From an uncultured Pseudomonas sp. (GTDB lineage Bacteria; Pseudomonadota; Gammaproteobacteria; Pseudomonadales; Pseudomonadaceae): 64,000 nt of DNA. Shown here one piece after another: positions 50,615-62,947 of this stretch. Position numbers and translations under genes: made by a program. Below the pieces are notes generated by a model. That model saw only the letters and a program-made list of their open reading frames with translations. It did not search any database and was not told where the DNA came from. Where the stretch lies: positions 1 through 64,000 of the forward strand of contig NZ_CAMPHV010000025.1 of the NCBI RefSeq assembly GCF_946886105.1, given 5' to 3'. The first letter of the stretch is position 1, and every line of letters starts with the position of its first letter.

Positions 50615-50958
50615 ATCGACAGGTTCTTCCACGCGTGATGGATGGAGGACAACTCAAAAAGTCGCCTGTGCAGCCCTGATGGCTGCGTGCAAAGGGGGCA
50701 TTCTACCCGGAAACGTCGATGAGGAAAGCGACGTTATCGGGCTGCTTAAAAATGTAGCGGACACCGACGGGCCGAGACGCACCGGCAAGACACGAACAAC
50801 CTGGATCATTACGAGCGACGCCGGGACATGGCGCAAAGGTCACCCATGTCACCGCCGAAACGGATCGGCGGCAGGCGATAAATCGCCTGCCGCCCCAAGA
50901 AGGCGCTTCGAGGACGCACCGAATGCCGCGTCCAAGCGAACGACCTAAAACCGCTGAA
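50615..50958 (-). promoter_or_regulatory. secA upstream region
   Basis: A stretch of 344 bases without a supportable gene. A possible -10 hexamer, TAGAAT (minus strand, 50705-50700), stands about 85 bases before the secA start with a weak -35. A strong hairpin is present at 50867-50894. Short open frames in it lack ribosome sites. Confidence 0.4.
50867..50894. repeat. Perfect 13-bp hairpin between the M23 peptidase and secA genes
   Basis: GGCGGCAGGCGAT and ATCGCCTGCCGCC are separated by only two bases. It lies about 65 bases after the M23 peptidase stop. There is no T run, so it may be a palindromic repeat or a weak end-of-transcript structure. Confidence 0.65.
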
Positions 50959-51885
50959 CTATTCGATGCCACTGACCCGCGCGATAAAGCTGGCGGGATT
51001 GATCGGATTACCACCCTTACTGACTTCGAAGTGCACGTGATAGCCAGTGGCGCGACCGCTGCGCCCGACCTTGGCAATGGTTTGCCCGCGCTGCACCAGA
51101 TCGCCGATCTGCGCCACATTGCTCTGATTATGGGCATAGAGGGTGACATAGCCATCGGCATGGCTGACCTCGACGGTGTTGCCATATCCGGACTTCCTGC
51201 CGGAAAAAGTCACCACACCGGCGGCGACCGCCACCACATCGCTACCCGGCTTGGCGGCGAAATCGACGCCCTTGTGCTGGGTGCGACGGCCCGTCAACGG
51301 ATGCACCCGACGCCCGAACGGCGAGGACATGTAGCCTTGGCGCACGGGCATTCCGGACAAATATTCGGCTTCGTTCAAGCGGCGCTCGCCGATGACTTGT
51401 TCGAGCGCCTCGAGCAGTTGCTCGCGACTGTCCAGACGCAGGCTCAGTTGATCGAGGGCGTCCATAAAAGGCGGCGGAGCATAGGCCGCGTCGCCGAGAA
51501 GGTCTTCGGCACCGCCCTGGCCCACGTTCAGGGAAAAATCGAATTCAGTGGAGTCCAGCTCGGCCAGCTCGGTCAGGCGTTCGCCCAAGGCATCCAGGCG
51601 GGTCAAGCGCGCCTGCAGTTCGGCGACATGGGCGGCGAAGGCATCCAACTGACGCTGCGCATCGAGGCGTACGGCCCCCACTTCGGCACGCTGCCGATCG
51701 AGCGTCTGGGTCATCTCAACACTGTCCGGCAGGCGCTGCACATGCGGCGCCCACCAGGCGCCAAAGGCCATGCCGCCGGCGAGCGACAGGCCGACCAGAA
51801 ACAACAGGGCGGCCAATAACCAACGCAAATCGAGGCTGATAGTGCGAGCAGCGCCATGGCGCCGACTGAGTAAAATGATGTGCAT
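50959..51885 (-). CDS. M23-family peptidase (LytM-like) with membrane anchor
   Basis: A 308-residue envelope protein. An N-terminal membrane helix at about 22-44 is followed by a predicted coiled coil (about 55-105) and a C-terminal M23 domain. The zinc-binding residues are visible: His and Asp in RRTQHKGVDFA, and HVHFEV. Such proteins cut peptidoglycan cross-links or regulate amidases; the full set of metal ligands suggests it can be active. The start is the ATG after AAGGGGA. It is divergent from dciA. Confidence 0.9.
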   Translation of the reverse strand: MHIILLSRRHGAARTISLDLRWLLAALLFLVGLSLAGGMAFGAWWAPHVQRLPDSVEMTQTLDRQRAEVGAVRLDAQRQLDAFAAHVAELQARLTRLDALGERLTELAELDSTEFDFSLNVGQGGAEDLLGDAAYAPPPFMDALDQLSLRLDSREQLLEALEQVIGERRLNEAEYLSGMPVRQGYMSSPFGRRVHPLTGRRTQHKGVDFAAKPGSDVVAVAAGVVTFSGRKSGYGNTVEVSHADGYVTLYAHNQSNVAQIGDLVQRGQTIAKVGRSGRATGYHVHFEVSKGGNPINPASFIARVSGIE

Positions 51886-51965
51886 GGATTCCCCTTTGGG
51901 TGGAAGCCAAGTCGGCAGCAGGGATTCTGCTACCATGGCGGCTCCACTTTTTCAGGCGTCCTGCC

Positions 51966-52421
51966 ATGTCGTTTCGTCCGTTGCCGGCCAAGGCGTCCGC
52001 TGCGCTAATGCGCGAAGCGAAGCCGCTCAAAGCGCTGTTCAATCAGGCTCAACGCCTCGATCATTTGCAACGCTCGCTGGAAAGCCAACTACAACCCGCA
52101 GCCCGCGAGCACTGTCATGTCGCGTCCTGGCGCGAAGGCTGCCTGCTACTTATCGTCACCGATGGCCACTGGGCCACCCGCCTGCGCTATCAACAAAAAC
52201 GCCTGCTCCGGCAGCTGCAAACCCTCGAAGAGTTTGCGACCTTAACGAAAATTCTGTTCAAGGTACAACCGCCAGCTGTCGAAAGACGTGGAACTAGTCA
52301 CAGTATCCATCTGTCCAATAGCGCCGTTGAGAACCTCCAAGCAACCGCGCAAGGGGTACGCGACCCCAAGTTGCGCGCGGCCCTCGAACGCCTGGCCAAA
52401 CACGGCAAACCCAGCGAATAA
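51966..52421 (+). CDS. dciA: DciA family protein (DUF721), probable DnaB helicase loader
   Basis: A 151-residue protein with the DUF721/DciA N-terminal domain (PLKALFNQAQRLDHLQRSLE, CHVASWREGCLLLIVTDGHWATRLRYQ) and a flexible C-terminal part. DciA is the helicase operator in bacteria without DnaC, binding the replicative helicase DnaB. The gene order secA-lpxC side with DUF721 matches other pseudomonads. The ribosome site before the ATG is weak. Confidence 0.8.
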   Translation: MSFRPLPAKASAALMREAKPLKALFNQAQRLDHLQRSLESQLQPAAREHCHVASWREGCLLLIVTDGHWATRLRYQQKRLLRQLQTLEEFATLTKILFKVQPPAVERRGTSHSIHLSNSAVENLQATAQGVRDPKLRAALERLAKHGKPSE

Positions 52422-52457
52422 GCCGCTTCGGCTCATTTCCAGCGATTTTATCGAGGC

Positions 52458-52485
52458 AAAAAACAGGCCACCCGGAGGTGGCCTG
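52458..52485 (-). terminator. Rho-independent terminator of lpxC
   Basis: On the minus strand the stem CAGGCCACC/GGTGGCCTG with a 4-base loop is followed by TTTTTT (the A run at 52458-52463). It lies about 25 bases after the lpxC stop codon and faces dciA. Confidence 0.9.
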
Positions 52486-52510
52486 GAGATGAATCGCAAG
52501 GAGGGGGGGG

Positions 52511-53461
<951 letters not shown>

Positions 53462-53533
53462 CAATGGCCGGCGATAATAGCAGAACCGGCCTTTGCTGAA
53501 CACCAATCGCCCCTATGCCCCCGATACCTTCCA

Positions 53534-54718
53534 TCAATCGGCCTGACGACGCAGGAAGGCCGGAATATCCAGATAATCGAGGTCGTCCTGCGGGTTCAGC
53601 TTAGCTGCGGTAGCACCGCCGGCATGGCTTTGACGCTGAACGGTGGGGCGTTCGTAGTCCTTGTAGTTCACGCTTTGCTCGCTTCGCGCCGGAGCAGCGG
53701 ATGCCGCGACAGTGCTGGCGACTTGCACGGTATTGTCGATAACCTTGACCGGCTTCTCGATTTTCGCGCCCAAACCGGTGGCTACTACGGTGACGTGCAG
53801 CTCATCGCGCATATCCGGATCGATCACGGTGCCAACCTTGACGGTGGCGTGCTCGGATGCGAACTGCTCGATGATGTTGCCGACGTCCGAATATTCGCCC
53901 AGCGACAGATCGGGACCTGCGGTGATATTGACTAGGATGCCGCGCGCGCCCTGAAGGTTCACATCTTCGAGCAACGGATTGCGAATCGCCGCCTCGGTGG
54001 CTTCGCGAGCACGATTAGGACCGCTGGCGCAGCCGGTGCCCATCATCGCCATACCCATTTCGCTCATCACGGTTTTCACGTCGGCGAAGTCGACGTTGAT
54101 CATGCCCGGACGCTTGATGATGTCGGAAATACCGCGCACCGCACCGGCGAGCACGTCGTCCGCCTTGGCGAATGCCGACAGCAGGCTGGCGTCCTTACCG
54201 AGGATGGTCAGCAGCTTCTCGTTGGGGATGGTGATCAGCGAGTCGACGCTTTCCGCCAGACCGCGAATGCCTTCCTCGGCGATCTGCATGCGTTTGCGAC
54301 CTTCGAACGGGAACGGACGGGTCACCACCGCGACGGTGAGGATGCCCATTTCCTTCGCCACCTGAGCGATCACCGGTGCAGCGCCGGTACCGGTACCGCC
54401 GCCCATGCCGGTGGTGATGAAGACCATATCGGTGCCTTGCAGCACTTCGGCGATGCGCTCGCGGTCTTCCATCGCGGCCTGACGGCCGACGTCCGGATTG
54501 GCACCCGCACCCAGGCCTTTGGTCACGCCGGTGCCGAGTTGCAGGATGGTGCGCGCGCCGATGTTTTTCAGCGCCTGCGCATCGGTGTTGGCGCAGATGA
54601 ACTCAACGCCTTCGATGTTGTTTTTCGCCATGTGGTTGACCGCGTTACCGCCGCCACCACCGACTCCGATTACTTTGATCACAGCACTCTGTGGTGCGCT
54701 ATCTACGAGTTCGAACAT
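53534..54718 (-). CDS. ftsZ: Cell division protein FtsZ
   Basis: A 394-residue tubulin-like GTPase forming the division ring. The GTP-binding signature GGGTGTGAAP is present, as are GVGGGGGNAVNHM near the N terminus and the C-terminal binding peptide DDLDYLDIPAFLRRQ used by FtsA and other partners. GGAGAGGGG precedes the start. It follows ftsA by 57 bases. Confidence 0.99.
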   Translation of the reverse strand: MFELVDSAPQSAVIKVIGVGGGGGNAVNHMAKNNIEGVEFICANTDAQALKNIGARTILQLGTGVTKGLGAGANPDVGRQAAMEDRERIAEVLQGTDMVFITTGMGGGTGTGAAPVIAQVAKEMGILTVAVVTRPFPFEGRKRMQIAEEGIRGLAESVDSLITIPNEKLLTILGKDASLLSAFAKADDVLAGAVRGISDIIKRPGMINVDFADVKTVMSEMGMAMMGTGCASGPNRAREATEAAIRNPLLEDVNLQGARGILVNITAGPDLSLGEYSDVGNIIEQFASEHATVKVGTVIDPDMRDELHVTVVATGLGAKIEKPVKVIDNTVQVASTVAASAAPARSEQSVNYKDYERPTVQRQSHAGGATAAKLNPQDDLDYLDIPAFLRRQAD

Positions 54719-54775
54719 TTCCCCTCTCCTTTTATTACTCTGGTTGTAACGCCTACTGCATTGCTCGGGTTCGAA

Positions 54776-56023
54776 TCAAAAGTTGCCTTGCACCCAGCGC
54801 TTCAAGCGCTCGAACACGGGGACTTTCGATTCATCGTTGAAATTGCTGATTGCCGACATGGAGATGCCGTCGGTCTGCTTTTGCAGCCCATACAGCAGCA
54901 GCCCCACGCCGGTGGAATAAATCGGATTGCGCACCACGTCGGCCAAGCCCTTGACGTTCTGCGGCATGCCCAGGCGCACCGGCATATGGAAGATCTCCTC
55001 GGCCAGTTCGACCGCGCCTTCCATCTTCGCCGTACCGCCGGTGAGGACGATGCCCGCCGGGATCAGGTCTTCGTAGCCGCTGCGGCGCAGCTCTGCCTGA
55101 ATCAAGGTGAACAGCTCGTCGTAGCGCGGCTCGACCACTTCGGCCAACGACTGGCGCGAGAGATCGCGCGGCGGCCGGTCGCCAACGCTAGGCACCTTGA
55201 TGGTTTCGCCGGCACCGGCCAGCTTGGCCAGGGCGCAGGCGTAACGGATCTTGATTTCCTCGGCGTACTGGGTCGGCGTACGCAAGGCCATGGCGATGTC
55301 GTTGGTGACCTGGTCACCGGCGATCGGGATCACCGCCGTATGGCGAATCGCGCCCTCGGTGAAGATGCAGATATCGGTGGTGCCGCCGCCGATATCCACC
55401 AGGCACACGCCCAGCTCCTTCTCGTCGTCGGTCAGTACCGCATAAGCCGAGGCCAGCTGTTCGAGGATGATGTCGTCGACTTCCAGGCCGCAGCGACGCA
55501 CGCATTTCTCGATGTTCTGCGCCGCGTTCACCGCACAGGTCACCACGTGCACCTTGGCTTCCAGGCGCACGCCGGACATGCCCAAAGGCTCACGCACGCC
55601 TTCCTGGTTATCGATCACGTAATCCTGCGGCAGCGTGTGCAACACCCGCTGATCCGCCGGAATCGCCACGGCCTGGGCGGCATCGAGCACGCGCTCGAGG
55701 TCGGCCGGGCTGACTTCGCGATCGCGGATCGCGACGATGCCGTGGCTGTTGAGGCTACGGATATGGTTACCGGCCACGCCGACGAACGCCGAGTGGATAC
55801 GGCAACCGGCCATCAGTTGCGCTTCTTCGACCGCGCGTTGAATCGATTGCACGGTGGATTCGATATTCACCACCACGCCCTTTTTCAGGCCGCGCGACGG
55901 ATGGGTGCCGATACCGACAATTTCCAATTGGCCATCGGCCGTTAGCTCGCCCACCAGCGCCACCACTTTGGAGGTGCCGATATCGAGGCCGACGATCATC
56001 TTGCCGCTCTGCACGTTTGCCAT
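54776..56023 (-). CDS. ftsA: Cell division protein FtsA
   Basis: A 415-residue actin-like protein that anchors FtsZ to the membrane. ATP-binding segments VGLDIGTSKVVALVGE and VDIGGGTTDICIF are visible, and the C-terminal amphipathic helix FERLKRWVQGNF is present. The start is at MANVQSGKMIVGLD, after a GGAGAAGG stretch; the long upstream frame belongs to ftsQ read in another phase. It is 20 bases from ftsQ. Confidence 0.98.
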   Translation of the reverse strand: MANVQSGKMIVGLDIGTSKVVALVGELTADGQLEIVGIGTHPSRGLKKGVVVNIESTVQSIQRAVEEAQLMAGCRIHSAFVGVAGNHIRSLNSHGIVAIRDREVSPADLERVLDAAQAVAIPADQRVLHTLPQDYVIDNQEGVREPLGMSGVRLEAKVHVVTCAVNAAQNIEKCVRRCGLEVDDIILEQLASAYAVLTDDEKELGVCLVDIGGGTTDICIFTEGAIRHTAVIPIAGDQVTNDIAMALRTPTQYAEEIKIRYACALAKLAGAGETIKVPSVGDRPPRDLSRQSLAEVVEPRYDELFTLIQAELRRSGYEDLIPAGIVLTGGTAKMEGAVELAEEIFHMPVRLGMPQNVKGLADVVRNPIYSTGVGLLLYGLQKQTDGISMSAISNFNDESKVPVFERLKRWVQGNF

Positions 56024-56043
56024 GGCTCTTGCCTTCTCCTGAT

Positions 56044-56907
56044 TCACTGCACGACAGCGGTATTGGCTGTCGTGGGCGCGGGCGGCTCGCGCCATGCCAC
56101 GGCCAGGCCGTTGGCATAACGCAGATCGATCCGCGCGATATTCGCTTGCTGCTCTTTCAGCGCCTTGTCGAAAATGACGCTCAGGCGCCGCATTTTTTCC
56201 ACTAGGTGATCGCGGCCCAATAACAGCTCGATGCCCTGCCCGGTGGAGAGAAACCAACTGCCGCGTTCACGCAACTCCAGGCGCACCACGGTAAAACCCA
56301 TCGGCCTGAGCATTTGGCTGAGCACCTGGTACTGCTGCATCACTCGCTGCTGCGCACGCTTGGGGCCATACAGCTGCGGCAGGTGCTGATAATTCGCCAG
56401 CTCCCTGGGCTCGAATGCCTGGCCCTGATTGTTCAGCAGCGCCTCATCGCCCCAGCGGGCAATGGGTAGCTGCTCTTCCAACTTCACCACTACCTGATCC
56501 GGCCATACCCGACGTACCTGGGCACTGGCGATCCACGGCATCTGTTCCAACTCGTTGCGCATGCCGACCAGGTCGACGCTGAAAAAACTCGCGTCGACGA
56601 AAGGCTCGATGCGCTGCTGTACCGCCTGCTGGCTGATATAGCTGAGATCGCCTTCTACGCTGACCTTGGCGATCGGCAGATCCGCATAGGGCATCAGCCG
56701 TTGCGCCAGGTCATAGGCGCCGTAACCCAGACCGAGCAGCAACAACGGCCAGGTGACGCGCTTGAGCCACCCGAAATTCGGCTTGGCCAGACGCACCCGC
56801 GCCCCAATCGGCTCCTTGGCCACCAAACGGCTGGCACCACGCTGCGCAGGCTTGCCGCGCAACGGCGCGCGAGCAGAACCTGACGGGTGACGCAGCGCGG
56901 CGACCAT
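56044..56907 (-). CDS. ftsQ: Cell division protein FtsQ
   Basis: A 287-residue divisome protein with a basic cytoplasmic N terminus, one membrane helix (about 51-68), the POTRA domain ([20 protein letters not shown]) and a beta domain ([21 protein letters not shown]). It links FtsB/FtsL to the early ring. It starts three bases after the ddlB stop codon. Confidence 0.96.
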   Translation of the reverse strand: MVAALRHPSGSARAPLRGKPAQRGASRLVAKEPIGARVRLAKPNFGWLKRVTWPLLLLGLGYGAYDLAQRLMPYADLPIAKVSVEGDLSYISQQAVQQRIEPFVDASFFSVDLVGMRNELEQMPWIASAQVRRVWPDQVVVKLEEQLPIARWGDEALLNNQGQAFEPRELANYQHLPQLYGPKRAQQRVMQQYQVLSQMLRPMGFTVVRLELRERGSWFLSTGQGIELLLGRDHLVEKMRRLSVIFDKALKEQQANIARIDLRYANGLAVAWREPPAPTTANTAVVQ

Positions 56908-56910
56908 GAC

Positions 56911-59295
<2,385 letters not shown>

Positions 59296-59303
<8 letters not shown>

Positions 59304-60366
59304 GGGCCACCTCCAGGCAGATATCGACAACGGTGCGGGTTGCGTCGGGCTTGGCCAGGCGACGCGCGGTGCCGGCCATGCTGTTGAGTCGTTCGGGATG
59401 CATCAAAACCTCGGTCAGCTGCGCGGCCAGCGTGGCGGCGTCAGTGGAACGTTGCGGCAGGAGCACGGCGGCCCCTTCACGGGCCAGATAACCGGCGTTA
59501 TGCGTTTGGTGATCGTCGATCGCATGCGGCAACGGCAGCAGGAACGACGGCAGGCCAGCGGCGGCCAGTTCGCTGACGGTCAGCGCGCCGGCGCGGCACA
59601 CCACCAGATCGGCCCAGGCATAAGCGCGGGCCATGTCCTTGATAAAAGGCGCGACCTGCGCTTCGACGCCAGCGGCGGCGTAGCGTTCAGTGGTCACACC
59701 GTCATGCTGCTTGCCGGCCTGATGGAACACCTCGGGGCGCAGCTCGGCGGCGACCAGCGCCAGGGCCTCGGGCAGCAATTTGTTCAGCGGCTCGGCGCCC
59801 AGACTGCCGCCGAGCACCAACAGCCGCGCCCGGCGCTTGCCCAGGGCATCGCGCGGGGTTTCCAGGAACAACTCTTCGCGCACCGGGTTGCCGGTGGTAC
59901 GGCGCTTGTCGCTGGCACCGAAGGTATCCGGGAAGGCCTCGCAAACCCGACTGGCGAACGGCGCCAGGCTACGGTTGGCGGTACCGGCCACGGCGTTCTG
60001 CTCGTGGATGATCAAGGGCGCGCCATTCATTCGCGCCGCCAGACCGCCGGGCCCGGTGACATAGCCACCCATGCCGAGCACGCAGACCGGCTGCAATTCG
60101 CGCAGCACCTTACGCGCCTGCAACAGCGCCTTGAGCAGCTGGAACGGCGCCTTGAGCAGCGACAACTTGCCCTTGCCGCGCAACCCGCTGACGTCGATCA
60201 GGTGCAGCGGCAAACCGGCCGCCGGCACCAACTCGTTCTCGATCCCGCGCGGTGTGCCCAGCCAATGCACGCTGTAGCCGCGCGCCTTGAACTCGCGGGC
60301 GCAGGCCAGCGCCGGGAACACGTGCCCGCCGGTGCCGCCAGCCATGATCAGCACATTACCGCGCAT
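59296..60366 (-). CDS. murG: UDP-GlcNAc:undecaprenyl-PP-MurNAc-pentapeptide transferase
   Basis: A 356-residue membrane-associated glycosyltransferase that makes lipid II from lipid I. The N-terminal donor-loop motif [14 protein letters not shown] and the later [10 protein letters not shown] are visible, with [18 protein letters not shown] near the C-terminal site. AAGGAGG precedes the start; the gene overlaps ftsW by 11 bases. Confidence 0.97.
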
Positions 60367-61594
60367 GCCGGGCCTCCTTGGCGTTGCCGATATCGGCGTC
60401 CGCTTCGGCGAAATCGGCTTCGTCGAACTCGACGTTCTCGTTGCCCAGCTCGGTCCGATGCTCCCATTCGATGCGCAGCAGCAACGCCAGGCTGACGCAG
60501 CAGATCACCAGCGAGCTGCCGCCGTAGCTGAGGAACGGCAGGGTCAGGCCCTTGGTCGGCAGCAGGCCGACGTTCACCCCGATATTGATCAGGAACTGGC
60601 CGATCCACAGAAACGCCAGACCGTAGGCGACATAGGCGGAGAAGAATTGCTTGGCCTTTTCGGCCCACAGACCGACATACAGGGCCCGCACGCTGACGAA
60701 GACGAACAACGCCACGGTCAGCAAGGCGCCGATCAAACCCAACTCTTCGGCAAGCACGGCGAAGACGAAATCGGTATGGGCTTCCGGCAAGTAGAACTGC
60801 TTCTGGATGCTGTTACCCAGGCCGACGCCGAACCACTCACCGCGGCCGAAGGCGATCAGCGCCTGGGTCAACTGGTAGCCGGAACCGAACTGGTCGGCCC
60901 AAGGGTCGGTAAAGGTGATCAGGCGTTGCAGGCGGTATTCCTGGGTCTGCACCAGGACGAACACCGCACCGACGGCCAACGCGACCATCAGGCCGAAACG
61001 CAACAAACCGACGCCGCCGAGGAACAGCATCGCCGCCGCCGCGCCCATCATCACCACGGTGGCACCGAAGTCCGGCTCCAGCAGCAGCAAACCGGCCATC
61101 GGCAACAGCACCACGAAGGGTTTGAAGAACCCGGCCCAGCTCTCGCGCACCTCTTCCTGACGGCGTACCAGATAGCCGGCGAGGTAGACCACGACGAACA
61201 ACTTGGCGATTTCCGACGGCTGCACGTTGAAGGCGCCGAAGCCGATCCAGCGCGACGAACCATTCACTTCGCGACCGATGCCCGGGATCAGCACCAAGAC
61301 CAGCAAGGCGAAGGCGGCGAGCAGCAAGGTGCCGCCGAAGCGCTGCCAGGTCGCCATGGGAATCAGCAGCGTCACGCCCGCGGCGATCAGGCCGATCACC
61401 AGATAAATCAGATGGCGGGTCATGTGGTACAGCGGATTACCGGAGTTGACCGCCGCCACTTCGGACGAGGCCGAGGTGATCATCACCAGGCCCAGGCCAA
61501 GCAACGCCAGACAGCCGGCGAGCAGCGGGAAATCCAGGTCCAGGCCATGGCGGCCGAACAACGGAGACGGATAAGGACGCAATAGGGCGAGCAT
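60356..61594 (-). CDS. ftsW: Peptidoglycan glycosyltransferase FtsW
   Basis: A 412-residue SEDS-family membrane protein with about ten helices, the septal glycosyltransferase working with FtsI. SEDS landmarks: GSSRWIGFGAFNVQPSEIAK, LLLLEPDFGATVVM and LLPTKGLTLPFLSYGGSSL. The ATG overlaps the murD stop (ATGA). Confidence 0.97.
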   Translation of the reverse strand: MLALLRPYPSPLFGRHGLDLDFPLLAGCLALLGLGLVMITSASSEVAAVNSGNPLYHMTRHLIYLVIGLIAAGVTLLIPMATWQRFGGTLLLAAFALLVLVLIPGIGREVNGSSRWIGFGAFNVQPSEIAKLFVVVYLAGYLVRRQEEVRESWAGFFKPFVVLLPMAGLLLLEPDFGATVVMMGAAAAMLFLGGVGLLRFGLMVALAVGAVFVLVQTQEYRLQRLITFTDPWADQFGSGYQLTQALIAFGRGEWFGVGLGNSIQKQFYLPEAHTDFVFAVLAEELGLIGALLTVALFVFVSVRALYVGLWAEKAKQFFSAYVAYGLAFLWIGQFLINIGVNVGLLPTKGLTLPFLSYGGSSLVICCVSLALLLRIEWEHRTELGNENVEFDEADFAEADADIGNAKEARHAR

Positions 61595-62940
61595 CAGACG
61601 AGCGCCTCCACTGCTTGGGCGAACAGACGTCCGCGCTCCTCGAAATTCTTGAACATGTCCAGGCTCGCGCAGGCCGGCGAGAGCAGCACCGCATCGCCCG
61701 AGCGGGCCAGCTCGGCGGCGCGCTGCACCGCTTCCTCCAGGCTTTTCACGCGGACCAGCGGTGCGGCATCGCCCAAGGCCTCGGCCAGACGCTCGGCATC
61801 GCGACCGAGCAGAATCACCGCGCGGCAGAACTTGGCCACCGGTGCGCGCAGCGCGGAGAAGTCCGCACCCTTGCCGTCGCCGCCGGCGATCAGTACCAGC
61901 TTGCCGGCGATATCCGCACCCAAGCCCTCGATCGCCGCCAGCGCGGCGCCGACGTTGGTGGCTTTGGAATCGTCGTAATAGGCGACGCCCTCGCGCTCGC
62001 CGACCCACTGGCAGCGATGCGCCAGGCCGGCGAAGCTACGCAGGGTCTGCAGCATGGGCTCGAACGGCAGGCCCACGGCATGCCCCAGGGCCAAGGCCGC
62101 GAGGGCATTGGACTGATTGTGCGCGCCGCGGATTTTCAATTCGCGCACCGGCAGCAGCGCGGCGAACTGGTAGCCCAGACACTTCTCGCCGTTTTCCTCG
62201 ATCAGGCCGAAGCGCTTGAAATCCGGCTTGCCCAAGCCGAAGTACCAGCACGGCAAGCCATCCGCCACCAATGGCCGCGACAACGCGTCGTCGCGATTCA
62301 CCACCACCTGGCGGGCGCCACGGAAGATCCGATGCTTGGCCAGGTGGTAGGCCTGCAGGTCGGCGTAGCGATCCATATGGTCTTCGCTGATGTTCAAGCA
62401 GGTCGCCACTTCGGCATTCAACTGGTCGGTGGTTTCCAGTTGGAAACTCGACAGTTCCAGCACGTACAGCTCGACTTCGTCGTCGAGCAAGTCGAGCGCC
62501 GGGGTGCCCAGATTGCCGCCCACTGCGACCTTCTTACCGGCCGCCGCGGCCATCTCGCCGACCAGAGTGGTCACGGTGCTCTTGGCGTTGGAGCCGGTGA
62601 TGGCGATGATCGGCGCCTTGGCGTAGCGGGCGAACAGGTCGATATCGCCGGACAGCCGCACGCCACGCTGGGCCGCTTGCCGCAGCGCCGGGGTGGCGAT
62701 GGCCAGGCCCGGGCTGACGAGCAATTCGCTGGCGCGGCAAAGGAACTCCACGTCCAACTCGCCGCAACGCACTTCCACCTGCGGGAACTGCTCGCGCAAG
62801 GTGGCGAGTTCCGGCGGGTTGGCACGGGTGTCGACCACGCCAAAAGGCAAGCCCTGGCGCGCGAGGAAGCGCACCAGGGACATGCCGCTCTTGCCGAGGC
62901 CGACAACGATGCGGAAGTGGTCAGAAGCGATCAGGCTCAT
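61594..62940 (-). CDS. murD: UDP-N-acetylmuramoylalanine--D-glutamate ligase
   Basis: A 448-residue Mur ligase adding D-Glu. The N-terminal UDP-binding VVGLGKSGMSLVRFLA and the ATP site ITGSNAKSTVTTLVGEM are visible. It is coded 7 bases after mraY and overlaps ftsW by one base of the stop/start (ATGA). Confidence 0.97.
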   Translation of the reverse strand: MSLIASDHFRIVVGLGKSGMSLVRFLARQGLPFGVVDTRANPPELATLREQFPQVEVRCGELDVEFLCRASELLVSPGLAIATPALRQAAQRGVRLSGDIDLFARYAKAPIIAITGSNAKSTVTTLVGEMAAAAGKKVAVGGNLGTPALDLLDDEVELYVLELSSFQLETTDQLNAEVATCLNISEDHMDRYADLQAYHLAKHRIFRGARQVVVNRDDALSRPLVADGLPCWYFGLGKPDFKRFGLIEENGEKCLGYQFAALLPVRELKIRGAHNQSNALAALALGHAVGLPFEPMLQTLRSFAGLAHRCQWVGEREGVAYYDDSKATNVGAALAAIEGLGADIAGKLVLIAGGDGKGADFSALRAPVAKFCRAVILLGRDAERLAEALGDAAPLVRVKSLEEAVQRAAELARSGDAVLLSPACASLDMFKNFEERGRLFAQAVEALV

Positions 62941-62947
62941 CTTGTCC

